The position numbers and the translations under genes are program-made. The notes beneath the pieces are model-generated. The model ran no database searches. It was not told the origin of the DNA and saw nothing but the letters and a program-made list of their open reading frames with translations. From an uncultured bacterium (GTDB lineage Bacteria > Bacillota > Clostridia > Oscillospirales > Oscillospiraceae), in assembly GCA_947073515.1 (NCBI GenBank), contig CAMTMC010000013.1:1-50431 (forward strand): a stretch of 50,431 bases of DNA. Reading direction: 5' to 3'. Numbering within the stretch: position 1 is the first letter of the stretch; each line of letters opens with the position of its first letter. Below are positions 1-8,929 of the stretch, one piece after another.

Positions 1-963
1 CGGCGGGCCACAATCGTTGACCAGTGCCGGAATTTCACGGACGATCACCGCGGCCGGGCCAAACTCTTCAATTACCAATCCCAAATCGGACAGACCGACG
101 GCATTTTCCAACAGGCGCTGTTTGTCCGGCAGGTTCAGTTCCACGATTTCCGGAATCAACAGCATTTGAGTTGCCGGTTTTCGTCCCTCGGTCAGCGCTT
201 TTTTCATTTTCTCCATCACAATGCGCTCGTGAGCGGCATGTTGATCAATTAATATAATGCTGTCGGAAGTTTGAGAAATGATGTAGGTATTATGAAACTG
301 AGCCTTGGCCTGCCCCAGAACACCGTCGGTTTCCGGCGCGGCTTCGGAGGAAGAGACTTCTTCGGCCCGCACCGAAAAACGCCGTTCCAACTCCGGCAGT
401 GCGGCATTGCGCGGCGCGCGCGAAGGCAAAGGCATCTGCAAACGCGCCGGCGGCACCGCTGCGCCATAATCGTTCAAAAACACCATTTCAGTTTCCGCGG
501 CGGGGGCGGCCTGCCCGGCCTCCTGGCCCTTCTCGGAGCCGCCGGCGCTGTTGCCCTGAATTTTATCAATCAGGCTATTAATTTTACTGACGATATGGTC
601 GATAGACTGAGAAAGGGGTTCTCCGTTCTCAACCTTCTCGATCTCGCCCCGGAAAAAATCCACCGCCTGGAAAAGCATATCAAACAGTTCAGGCCGGGTC
701 TGTTCCGGTACGATCTCCATCGTTTTCTCCCGAATGACGAAGAACAGATCCTCAATCCGATGGGCCACGGTCATCAAGGAGCTGAACTCCATCATGGCGG
801 AGGAACCCTTCACCGTGTGCATGATCCGGAAGATCTCGTTGACGCTGTCCTCGGAGAATGTGTCTGCCTGCTCGGCCGCCAGAAGGATCCCGTCCAGCTG
901 CTCCAGCAGGGTATTGGTCTCGTACAGATACATATCCAGGATACTGTCGTTTCCGCTGCCCAT
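1..963 (-). CDS. Chimeric CDS: CheA-type HPt domain joined in frame to a MutL C-terminal domain (3' end off the window)
   Basis: Reading from ATG at 963 (RBS AAAGGTGG) there are 321 codons without a stop to the window edge. Residues 1-~120 are a CheA-type HPt domain: the phosphorylatable histidine is H49 in HTVKGSSAMM. Residues ~142-157 are an Ala/Gly/Glu linker. From about residue 158 the protein is MutL: HNTYIISQ (224-231) and DQHAAHERIVME (240-251), which fits the MutL endonuclease motif DQHA(x)2E(x)4E. CheA normally continues with P2, dimerization, HATPase and CheW domains, none of which is here. Base and codon use also change: the HPt half uses GCC, CTG and GAG, while the MutL half uses GAA, TTG, CGT, ATT, TTA and ATA. 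The MutL part resembles alphaproteobacterial MutL more than clostridial MutL (inference). I read this as a cheA start joined to a foreign mutL end, by misassembly or recombination. Confidence 0.8.
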   Translation of the reverse strand, partial: MGSGNDSILDMYLYETNTLLEQLDGILLAAEQADTFSEDSVNEIFRIMHTVKGSSAMMEFSSLMTVAHRIEDLFFVIREKTMEIVPEQTRPELFDMLFQAVDFFRGEIEKVENGEPLSQSIDHIVSKINSLIDKIQGNSAGGSEKGQEAGQAAPAAETEMVFLNDYGAAVPPARLQMPLPSRAPRNAALPELERRFSVRAEEVSSSEAAPETDGVLGQAKAQFHNTYIISQTSDSIILIDQHAAHERIVMEKMKKALTEGRKPATQMLLIPEIVELNLPDKQRLLENAVGLSDLGLVIEEFGPAAVIVREIPALVNDCGPP

Positions 964-1051
964 ATAAATGCCACCTTTTCACTTTCATAGTTTCCCGTGG
1001 GGAGGGGGCCCGAGGGCATACCTCACCCACCCAATATTAATCATACTCAAT

Positions 1052-1078
1052 ATATCGGCGCTGTCAATTAAAAAATTA
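1052..1078 (-). promoter_or_regulatory. Sigma-D/sigma-28 (FliA) promoter for the HPt (cheA-like) gene
   Basis: On the minus strand TAAT (1078-1075) is followed by exactly 15 bases and then GCCGATAT (1059-1052). The flagellar sigma consensus is TAAA-N15-GCCGATAA/T, so one or two bases differ. The expected start of transcription lies near 1045, giving a leader of about 80 bases before ATG 963. FliA itself is encoded at 43265-44080. Confidence 0.75.
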
Positions 1079-1124
1079 AGTGGAAATCTAAATTTTGAAC
1101 TTTTTTTGAAATGGAGTGTCCCCC

Positions 1125-2564
1125 ATGCCGAATCTGCTTGGTGTGACCAACCCGGTCCCAGGCCACGACAACGCGAATGTCAACCGCAATATTCCTGTCT
1201 CCCCCAGCGATACCCGCATCCAAAACGCCGTTGACCCCTCCCGGGTCAGCCGCCCGGACAACCGGACGGAGCGGCAGGACAGCGGCGACGCCACCGGGGC
1301 CGGCCACGGCTTGCGCTATGACTCTAACTTCAGCACCTTCCTCCAGCGGCTGATGGATACCCCCGGCCTGGCCCAGACCATGACCGCCCTGCTGGCCGGC
1401 CAGAAGGGCATGGTGGTCACCTCCGGTATGGAGGAGGGGATCGCCGGGGATATGGCCGCCCTGCTGAACATGCTGAAAATGGACCAGGGGCAGCTGGCCA
1501 AGTTCCTGATGTCCCAGGCGGCCTCGGGCAACCGCTTCGGCGGGGCCCTGTTTTCCATGCTGCGGGAGGCCTATTCCCAGACCAACTCCGAATCCCTCCG
1601 GGGCAACATCCTGCAATTTTTAAAGCGCTACAGCGACTACTCCTCCAGCCAGCACATCCAGGGCAACCTGCTGCGGACCCTGACCCGGCTCACCCGGGCC
1701 ATCCCCGCCAGCTACGGAAGCCAGCTGCTGCCCATGGTCTCCCAGCTGGAGGAGCTGCTCAACGGCGGCAACCGGGCCGGGGCGCTGAAGCTGCTCCAGG
1801 GGACCATCCTCCCCTTCCTGGGGGAGTACACCAGCCGGACCAACGACATGGGCCTGTCCCGGACGCTGATCTCCATGCTGGCCCTGGACATCTCCCGGTT
1901 TGAGAACGGCGGCCCGGAGGGCCTGCTCCAGTCCTTCCATCAGCTCAACGGCCACACCGCCCTGCGGGAACGGCTGGGAGGGCTGTCGGACGAGGCCCTG
2001 CTGCGGCTGATCAACAACAGCGGCTTCGCCAGGGCCGCGGACGGGGACCAGTTCGCCAGCCAGCTGGCCAAGGCCGCCCATCAGGCCCTCCAGGGCGGGG
2101 GCGGCAACGAGGTCCAGGAGGCCTTCCGGAATATCGTGTCCGCCTTCCTCATCAACGAGAGCGTCTACATGCCCCTGAACCACGTCATCGTGCCCCTGGA
2201 CTGGGACGGGAAAATGATGTTCTCCGAGTTCTGGGTGGACCCGGACGCCGATGGCAACCTGAAGCAGGGCCGGGGCGACCGGGCCAACACCGTCCGCTTC
2301 CTCTTTAAGATCGACATCCAGGGCCTGGGCTTTTTCGACATGGTGCTCTCCTGCCGGGGCGAGCAGGTGGATGTCCAGCTCTACTGCCCGGAGACGGTGT
2401 CCCACTTCTCCCAGCTGGTGCAGGGGGAGCTGTCCCGGATCTTCACCGACCACGGGCTGAAGCCCAACCACCTCCAGGTCCAGGCCATGGAACAGCCCCT
2501 GACCATCTCGGGCGTGTTCCCCCGAATTTTTGAAGGAGAGAACAGTATCAATGTCAAAATATGA
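1125..2564 (+). CDS. FliK-like flagellar hook-length-control family protein
   Basis: 479 residues from ATG 1125, placed 8 bases after ATGGAG; an in-frame GTG at 1116 overlaps that RBS and is less likely. The N-terminus is polar and disordered-looking. The middle is helical and Gln/Leu-rich. The last ~110 residues resemble the FliK C-terminal (Flg_hook) fold: a predicted beta-rich stretch (VRFLFKIDIQGLGFFDMVLS), then an amphipathic helix (FSQLVQGELSRIFTDHGL) and a final strand. FliK normally measures hook length and triggers the FlhB export switch. The next gene encodes a lone FlhB C-terminal domain, and the same pairing exists as ylqG-ylqH in Bacillus (established). This supports a role at the export gate. 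It is more likely a FliK paralogue than the main FliK, which normally sits in the fla/che operon. Confidence 0.6.
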   Translation: MPNLLGVTNPVPGHDNANVNRNIPVSPSDTRIQNAVDPSRVSRPDNRTERQDSGDATGAGHGLRYDSNFSTFLQRLMDTPGLAQTMTALLAGQKGMVVTSGMEEGIAGDMAALLNMLKMDQGQLAKFLMSQAASGNRFGGALFSMLREAYSQTNSESLRGNILQFLKRYSDYSSSQHIQGNLLRTLTRLTRAIPASYGSQLLPMVSQLEELLNGGNRAGALKLLQGTILPFLGEYTSRTNDMGLSRTLISMLALDISRFENGGPEGLLQSFHQLNGHTALRERLGGLSDEALLRLINNSGFARAADGDQFASQLAKAAHQALQGGGGNEVQEAFRNIVSAFLINESVYMPLNHVIVPLDWDGKMMFSEFWVDPDADGNLKQGRGDRANTVRFLFKIDIQGLGFFDMVLSCRGEQVDVQLYCPETVSHFSQLVQGELSRIFTDHGLKPNHLQVQAMEQPLTISGVFPRIFEGENSINVKI

Positions 2565-2922
2565 TTCCAACCGGCCCGCCGGCCGGGCTGTGGCCCTGCG
2601 CTACGAGGGGGACGGCGCCCCGGTGGTGGTGGCCTCCGGCATGGGCTACCTGGCCGAAAAGATGGTGGAGGTGGCCGCCGAGAACGGTGTGCCCATCTAT
2701 GAGGACAACTCCCTGGCCACCATGCTGTCACAATTGGCCCTGGGGCAGGAGATCCCCGATTCCCTGTATCAGGCGATTGTGGAAATTTACGTGTACTTTT
2801 TGAACTTCGACCCCAACGACCCAGACAAGGCCCGGCGGGAGCGGGAGGCTTTGGCCGCCCCGTCCCCCGCGCCGGAGCCCCAGGCGGCCCCCGCGGCCCC
2901 TGAACAGAAAGGAGACGGCTGA
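2551..2922 (+). CDS. FlhX: free-standing FlhB C-terminal (export-switch) domain protein
   Basis: 123 residues from ATG 2551 (RBS AAGGAG). The start overlaps the FliK-like gene by 14 bases, so the two are probably translationally coupled. Residues ~12-90 align with the cytoplasmic C-terminal domain of FlhB: VALRYEGDGAPVVVASGMG matches VALRYKPEMDNAPVVLAKG of the FlhB encoded at 46257-47321, and both end with a GxEIPxxLYxAxxEIxVY segment. The NPTH autocleavage site just before this segment in FlhB is missing, as are all membrane helices. Proteins of this type (FlhX/YlqH) can stand in for the cleaved FlhB C-terminal fragment. The last ~30 residues are an Ala/Pro tail. Confidence 0.85.
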   Translation: MSKYDSNRPAGRAVALRYEGDGAPVVVASGMGYLAEKMVEVAAENGVPIYEDNSLATMLSQLALGQEIPDSLYQAIVEIYVYFLNFDPNDPDKARREREALAAPSPAPEPQAAPAAPEQKGDG

Positions 2923-3503
2923 TGGAACGGCGTTATCTCATCCTGGACAGCCAGGGCGAGGCCCTGGCCCACGGAATCCTGGAGTCCGCGCCCACCGCGG
3001 AGGTCCTACAGCTCAGAATCCTCAATGGCGAGGAAAAAATGGTCACCGCCCACCGGGAGCTCCAGCTCATCGGAATGGACGACGGCTCCCCCAACCGCAT
3101 CGGCATTATCATCAAGGAGCGGGGGGACCGGATTGTGATCCAGCCCACCGCCGCCCTGGCCGCCGCCGCCCGGGAAAACCTGCGCATCCAGACCAACTTC
3201 CGCTCGGTGATCTACCCCCTGTCCGGCAAGTGGGCCGGGCGGCGGGATATCAAGGCCAAGGACCTGAGCTGCGGCGGCGTGGCTTTCTACTGCGCCCAGC
3301 CCCTTGAACTCAACGAGGCGGTGGAGCTGGTCCTGCCTGTCACCGACGAGCCCTTGATCCTGACGACCCAGATCCTCCGGATAATCCCCAGCCAGACCTC
3401 CACGCCCCAGCTGTACGCCACCAAGTTCATCGGCCTCATCCCGGATGAGGAGGCTTTGATCCGGAAAGCCGTGTTCAGCATCCAGATCCGCCAGGCCAAA
3501 TAG
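2922..3503 (+). CDS. PilZ-domain protein (probable c-di-GMP effector)
   Basis: 193 residues. ATG 2922 shares one base with the preceding stop codon (TGATG), with AAAGGAG upstream. Residues ~1-80 form a small beta-rich N-terminal domain, like the YcgR-N/YpfA type. Residues ~84-190 are a PilZ domain with both c-di-GMP signatures: RxxxR at R84-R88 (RENLR) and DxSxxG at D114-G119 (DLSCGG). Both are intact, so binding is likely. In this family (YcgR in E. coli, MotI/DgrA in B. subtilis) the loaded protein slows the flagellar motor at MotA or the rotor. Position after FliK-like and FlhX genes supports a motility role. A wider surface-switch role is possible because two giant surface proteins follow, only 54 bases downstream. 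Confidence 0.85.
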   Translation: MERRYLILDSQGEALAHGILESAPTAEVLQLRILNGEEKMVTAHRELQLIGMDDGSPNRIGIIIKERGDRIVIQPTAALAAAARENLRIQTNFRSVIYPLSGKWAGRRDIKAKDLSCGGVAFYCAQPLELNEAVELVLPVTDEPLILTTQILRIIPSQTSTPQLYATKFIGLIPDEEALIRKAVFSIQIRQAK

Positions 3504-3557
3504 GCCCAGATTTCCCCTTCCCTTACCACCGCTTTAGGAAAGAAAGGAGAACCCCCC

Positions 3558-6500
3558 ATGTCTCACACCGCAACATCATCCCGCGGCCATTGGAAACAGC
3601 GGGCCCTGTCCCTTTTGATGACCGCCGCCCTTCTCATTGGAATGGCGCCCGGCCTGGCCCTCCCCGCCGCCGCGGACGAGTCCCACTGGGCCACCCCCTA
3701 CCTGGATCAGATGGTGGAGTGGGGCTTCATGCGGGCCGACCAGGCCGCCAAGCCCGACGAGCCCCTGACCCGGGCCGAGTTTATGGCGATCGTCAACCGG
3801 GCCTATGGCTACAACGAAACGGGGTCCATCCCCTTTGAGGACGTGGCCACCACCGACTGGTTCTATGACGACGTGTGCATCGCCTACACCGCCAAGTACA
3901 TCGCCGGCACGTCAGAGACCACCGCCTCCCCCAACATGCCCCTGAACCGGGAGACCGTGGTGTTCATCATGGGCAAAAACATGATGATGGAGGAGAAGCC
4001 CGGCGAGAGCCTGGCCTTCTCCGACAGCCGGGAGACCAGCGACTGGGCCCGGGGCATGGTGAAAGCTGCCGTGGATAACTACATGGTCACCGGCTTCAAC
4101 AACCAGTTCCGCCCCAAGGACAGCATGAGCCGGGGCGAGATGGCCGTACTGGTCACCCAGTGCGTCGGCACGCCCATCCAGGAATCCGGGGATTACAGCC
4201 TGGGTGACACCTTCGGCAACGTGACCATCACCTCCCCCGGCGTCACCCTGCGGGACACCGTCATCGCCGGCGACCTGTACATCTCCGGCGGCGTGGGCCT
4301 GGGGGACATCAAGCTGGAGAACGTCACCGTCCTGGGCCGGATTGTCGCCAGCGGCACCGGCCAGAGCGAGGAGGGCGACGCCAGTATCGTCATGCGCAAC
4401 GTTACCGCCGACGAGATGCTGGTGGACAATCTCCGCAACCAGTATGTGACCATCCGGGCGGAGGGCCTCACCCAGATTGAGAAGACCCTCGTCCGCACCC
4501 CCACCTATTTGGAGGACAACACCCCCGCCGACGCCGGCCTGAAACAGATCGTCCTGGAGGGCAGCGAGCCCGGCACCCAGCTGGACCTGGCCGGCCGTAT
4601 CAAGGAGGTTACCACCAAAGTGCCTGAGTCCATTGTGAAGGTGGCCAAGGGCACCGTCCAGAAGCTGACGGTGGACGAGGCCGCCATTGGGGCCCAGGTC
4701 CAGATCGACCGGGGCGCCGAGGTGGTGGAACTCAACCTGGACGTGGGCACCAATGTCACCGGCCAGGGCGACATCGGGAAGCTGAACATCAACGCCCCCG
4801 GCTCCACGGTCACCATGCTGCCGGACAAGATCTACATCCGTCCCGGCCTGACCGGCAACGTCAACGGCCAGGAGATGGACTCCGCCGCCGCGGAGGAGGC
4901 CTCCCGGGAGCCCAAGATCCTCTCCGGCTACCCCCTGGCCAACGATGTGGCCCCCACCTCCTTCCAGGCGGTGTTCTCCGCCAATAAGAAGGGCACCATC
5001 TACTGGGCCGTCAGCCCCATCACCGACGGCTCCGTGAACGCTGACGACCTGATCTCCCCGCCCGCTTACGGCTCCATTGCCGTGAAGAACGGCTCTGTAG
5101 CCACCCCCTCCGCCGACACCCTGGTCCAGGCCCAGGTCACCGGCCTGACCCCCGGCGGCTCCTACTACCTGTCCGCCGTGCTGGTGGATGACCGGGGCAC
5201 GCGAAGCCCCACCAAGGTCATCGCCTTCACCACCCCGGACAACAGCGTCCCCGCCTTCGCGGAGGGCTACCCCTACCTGTCCTACATCACCGATACCCTG
5301 GCCCAGGTCACCGTGATGCCCACCAAGAGCTGTAAGCTGTACTACGCCGTGCTGCCCAAGGGCGGCCAGGCCCCCACCGAGGCCGAGCTGAAATCCGCCT
5401 CCGTCATCGGCAACCTGGGTTACGGCGTGATGAGCGTGGTGAAGAACACCGAACTCACCTTCACCGTCAGCAACCAGCTGGAGGAGCTGAAGGACTATGT
5501 GCTCTACCTGTGGCTGGTCGACGCGGACGGCATGAACAAATCCGCCATCACCAACCTGAGCTTCACGACTAAGGATATGACGCCGCCGGAGTTCACGGTG
5601 CCGCCGGAGAACCCCGCTGACACCAAGGCCACCTCGGTCACCCTGCCCTTCACCCTGAACGAGGACGGCACGGTCTACTGGGTCGTGGTGGAGTCCGGGG
5701 CCCGCTACCCCCTGCCCAACAGCCAGAATAACGATGACAATGAATTTGACTCAGTCAACAATTACTATACCGCCAAGCTGGAGAGCAACTTCGCAAAGAT
5801 CCAGGTGTCCAGCGGCCAGAACGGCCTGAAGGCGGGCAGCGCCAACGCCACCGGCGGCAACTCCGGCACGCTGAACATCAGCGGGCTACAGGCGGAAACC
5901 GCCTACGACCTGTACTACGTGGCGAAGGACAAGGCGGGCAACTTCTCCAAGAAGGTGGAGAAGGTCACCATCTACACCCTGGACGAGAACGGCCCCATCG
6001 TCAGCCAGTACTTTACCGAGTACTCCGGCCGGGACAACACCGTCAACCCCCTGGCCACCACCGACCTGGTGCTGGAGTTCAGCGAGAACATCCGCTCCGC
6101 CGCCATTCAGGCCGGAAGCAGCACGGACGACCTGCTGTCCCTGTACAACGAATCCCAGCAGCCAGACGGGGAGGCCGCCCTGAGCGACCTGGTTAGCGCC
6201 CTGGAAAGCAGCTTCGTCCTCTACTACCTCCCCGATGAAGACCCCCACAAGCGGGAGCGGGTGGAAATTGACTATGAGCAGGTGACCGTCACCCCGGGGG
6301 ACAACGGCCACGTGATCGTCACCTTCCCCAACGAGTCCATTGAGGACGGGCTGATCGGCGGCGCCCACTACTGCTTTGAGCTGAGCAATATTACCGACAA
6401 CTCCACCGGCCAGAACTTTATGGAGCCCAAGCGCCTGGACTATGAGAACGCCGGCGGGACGGAGCACTCCCTGTCCGATTTCTTCATCGTCTTCTCCCAG

Positions 6501-8843
6501 ATCAACCTGAAGCGCACCACTCTGGCCCCTGACGACGCCCCCTTCTACGATGGGGCGGACAACCCCAGCCCCGTGGACTTCACCTTCCGGCTGGACCCCA
6601 TGTCCACCAACACAGAGAACAGCATGCTGTTCGACCTGCTGATGTGGACGGACAGCCAGATTCAGTTCGACCTGTACTACCGGGTGCTGGATCAGCAGGG
6701 CAAGCCCGTACCGGCGTATAAGGACGACGCTCTCGCCACCAATGAGGACGGCAAGCCCTACTACTTCTACAACGACATCTCCGGCACCATCAAGGATAAA
6801 CCCACCCAGACCAGCCCAAGCCCAAATACAGACGCGGATGGAAATGCCATTACCCTGTCCAACGGCTGGTACTACATGAATAACAGCGGCCAGCTGGCCC
6901 CCGACAAGGGGACCAAGCAGGGCATCAGCGTGGGCCGGGACTTCGTGGGGTGCAGCGACGCTATCTACCCCGCCCTGAACAAGCTGATCTCTGACGGCTC
7001 GGTGTACTATGAGTTCGCCATTGTCATCACCCAGTACGGGGACTACCCCAGCCGGGACACCTGGAACGGCACCGTGAACTTTGACGTATACACGGTGGCG
7101 GGCGGCGGCACAGGCGTACACGGCCTGGCTACCTCCAAGACAGAGCAGGCCCGGGAGGACTCCTTTAAGGCCACCCGGCTCAACGGCGGCACCGACAACA
7201 TCGGCCGGAACATCCTGACGGGCGACCCCTTCCTGACCATGGGCCAGCCCTTCGCCGATACCGCCATCCCCACCTTCTCCAACCCCTACCCCCACCTGGA
7301 GGCCGGCGACTCCTATGTAAACCTCATTGTGAACCTGGGCAACAACCGCTCCGGTACCATCTACTACGTGGTGGCCCCGGTGAACGGCGTGGACACCGTG
7401 GCAAAGGTATCTGTTGACGAGGATAATGACCCAACTACCCCAGACACGGTTGTATCCAAGCGGAACGAGGAGTTGTGGGATTTTATCCCGCAGAGCGGCA
7501 TCAACATCGACGCCAGCGGCGTAGACCCCAATCAGCCTGTTGAGATCAGCAGCCCCACCAACCTGGGCGTGAAGAGCGGCCTGGGCACCATCCCCTTCGG
7601 GGCCTCGGGCTCCATCTCCCACCCGGGCGGCGGCGTCATCCAGGAAAAGATGGTGACCGGCCTGAAGGCCAACACCAAGTACTATGTGTACTTCGTGATC
7701 CAGGGCGAGTCTACCCAGCCCTCCCAGGTGTATATCTACGAATTCGAGACCAGCAGCGTGACCATGCCCAAGCTGAAGCTGGAGAACCAGGGGGGCACCG
7801 GTCAGGTCAGTGTGGGCGCCCAGGTGAACTCCAATGTTCGGTACGCCTATGTGAACGAGTACAGCCTGTCGGCTCCGATCACAACTACATTTACGGCAGA
7901 CGGATTCGACGCAAATAACTATACCGATCCCACACCGGATGACAAAATATTCACCGTCTTCGACGCCATGAGCACCGACTATATCCCTGGCAATCATGTT
8001 GATAAGGATACCAATGGTAAGCCAATTCCCGCTCCCTCGTTCGCGGCGGGCTACTCAGTGTTTGACGCCTACGCCTCAGACCCAGAGAAGGCATCGGTGG
8101 CCCGATACATCCGGCAGACCAGTTCTAGTGATGTTATCCGTGGCCAAGCCAGTGACATGGAGGTCGACAAAGGCACCTGGCTGGTGACCATCCCCAAGCC
8201 CGGCGACCTGGAGCAGATGGAGGTCGGCCAGAATTACTACGTGCTGGTGGTGGCTTACAACGTGGCCAGCTCTGAGGGAACGGGCGACACCTTCCGGGCC
8301 ATCAAGGACGTACAGAAGGTAGACCGTGTACCGCCACGTCCTATGAGTGTTTTGGCGAGCGGCACGGTAAACCCCAAGACTGGCAAAATCGGCGGCGGAA
8401 GCGTTACCATCAACTTTGACAAGGACGTGTACTGGGCAGGCGACGAGGACAGCTCTGCCACCACCGATAAGCTGTATGCCGTAATAGGCGATGATAGTGT
8501 GGCTAAACCTGGAACTGGCGGCAAGCCTGGTACTGTGGGTATCCTGACGAATGCTATCGGCGGTGTTGCGTTTGACACTGACAAGTGCAAGGGAGGCGGT
8601 ACCTCCTTCTATCTCCCCTTCTCATCCGCATCTGTAACCCAAAACATCACTCTCTTTTATACGGGGAAGATCGCCAATGAGAGCGGCTACACCTGGAAAA
8701 TGCATATTGAAGTCACATTCTCGACCTCAGGCGGGGATGGCAACGGCAGCGACAGCAATCTCCCTCTCCAAAACCAGCTTGTAGCCACTGTAAGCTGGAA
8801 GGACCCGATAAACGGACCCAGCACGATCAACAGTGTGAGATAG
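3558..8843 (+). CDS. Giant SLH-domain surface protein with repeated Ig/fibronectin-like modules
   Basis: 1761 residues from ATG 3558 (AAAGGAG upstream). The signal peptide ends near A39 (ALPAAA). Three SLH domains follow at ~42-88, ~92-140 and ~150-205, each with the usual acidic/aromatic start and an RxE-type turn (TRAEF, NRETV, SRGEM). They should anchor the protein to secondary wall polymers. Residues ~210-440 look like a beta-solenoid (repeated VT/VxL strands). From ~450 on there are repeated beta-sandwich modules sharing a core such as GTIYWAV, KLYYAV, GTVYWVV and GTIYYVV, plus Big/cadherin-like inserts. No enzyme motif is visible. It is likely an adhesin or S-layer-associated stalk. Codon use becomes noticeably more AT-rich at ~7870-8100 and ~8440-8800. 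A GC hairpin terminator follows. Confidence 0.85.
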   Translation: MSHTATSSRGHWKQRALSLLMTAALLIGMAPGLALPAAADESHWATPYLDQMVEWGFMRADQAAKPDEPLTRAEFMAIVNRAYGYNETGSIPFEDVATTDWFYDDVCIAYTAKYIAGTSETTASPNMPLNRETVVFIMGKNMMMEEKPGESLAFSDSRETSDWARGMVKAAVDNYMVTGFNNQFRPKDSMSRGEMAVLVTQCVGTPIQESGDYSLGDTFGNVTITSPGVTLRDTVIAGDLYISGGVGLGDIKLENVTVLGRIVASGTGQSEEGDASIVMRNVTADEMLVDNLRNQYVTIRAEGLTQIEKTLVRTPTYLEDNTPADAGLKQIVLEGSEPGTQLDLAGRIKEVTTKVPESIVKVAKGTVQKLTVDEAAIGAQVQIDRGAEVVELNLDVGTNVTGQGDIGKLNINAPGSTVTMLPDKIYIRPGLTGNVNGQEMDSAAAEEASREPKILSGYPLANDVAPTSFQAVFSANKKGTIYWAVSPITDGSVNADDLISPPAYGSIAVKNGSVATPSADTLVQAQVTGLTPGGSYYLSAVLVDDRGTRSPTKVIAFTTPDNSVPAFAEGYPYLSYITDTLAQVTVMPTKSCKLYYAVLPKGGQAPTEAELKSASVIGNLGYGVMSVVKNTELTFTVSNQLEELKDYVLYLWLVDADGMNKSAITNLSFTTKDMTPPEFTVPPENPADTKATSVTLPFTLNEDGTVYWVVVESGARYPLPNSQNNDDNEFDSVNNYYTAKLESNFAKIQVSSGQNGLKAGSANATGGNSGTLNISGLQAETAYDLYYVAKDKAGNFSKKVEKVTIYTLDENGPIVSQYFTEYSGRDNTVNPLATTDLVLEFSENIRSAAIQAGSSTDDLLSLYNESQQPDGEAALSDLVSALESSFVLYYLPDEDPHKRERVEIDYEQVTVTPGDNGHVIVTFPNESIEDGLIGGAHYCFELSNITDNSTGQNFMEPKRLDYENAGGTEHSLSDFFIVFSQINLKRTTLAPDDAPFYDGADNPSPVDFTFRLDPMSTNTENSMLFDLLMWTDSQIQFDLYYRVLDQQGKPVPAYKDDALATNEDGKPYYFYNDISGTIKDKPTQTSPSPNTDADGNAITLSNGWYYMNNSGQLAPDKGTKQGISVGRDFVGCSDAIYPALNKLISDGSVYYEFAIVITQYGDYPSRDTWNGTVNFDVYTVAGGGTGVHGLATSKTEQAREDSFKATRLNGGTDNIGRNILTGDPFLTMGQPFADTAIPTFSNPYPHLEAGDSYVNLIVNLGNNRSGTIYYVVAPVNGVDTVAKVSVDEDNDPTTPDTVVSKRNEELWDFIPQSGINIDASGVDPNQPVEISSPTNLGVKSGLGTIPFGASGSISHPGGGVIQEKMVTGLKANTKYYVYFVIQGESTQPSQVYIYEFETSSVTMPKLKLENQGGTGQVSVGAQVNSNVRYAYVNEYSLSAPITTTFTADGFDANNYTDPTPDDKIFTVFDAMSTDYIPGNHVDKDTNGKPIPAPSFAAGYSVFDAYASDPEKASVARYIRQTSSSDVIRGQASDMEVDKGTWLVTIPKPGDLEQMEVGQNYYVLVVAYNVASSEGTGDTFRAIKDVQKVDRVPPRPMSVLASGTVNPKTGKIGGGSVTINFDKDVYWAGDEDSSATTDKLYAVIGDDSVAKPGTGGKPGTVGILTNAIGGVAFDTDKCKGGGTSFYLPFSSASVTQNITLFYTGKIANESGYTWKMHIEVTFSTSGGDGNGSDSNLPLQNQLVATVSWKDPINGPSTINSVR

Positions 8844-8861
8844 GCCAGACCCTAAACGCCG

Positions 8862-8890
8862 CGGGAGCGGGCCCCGGCCCGCTCCCGTTT
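8862..8890 (+). terminator. Rho-independent terminator after the first SLH gene
   Basis: A 12-bp GC-rich perfect inverted repeat (8862-8873 with 8876-8887, loop CC) followed by TTT. The short T-run suggests partial read-through into the second SLH gene 40 bases on. Confidence 0.6.
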
Positions 8891-8929
8891 CCCATTGCCC
8901 AATCCTGACCCATAAAGGAGTGTTTTACC

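Noticed and set aside
5886..7997. Long open frame (703 codons) on the minus strand
   Set aside because: It lies opposite the first SLH gene and has a Val/Gly/His-rich composition typical of the reverse strand of a GC-rich gene. There is no RBS or recognisable domain.
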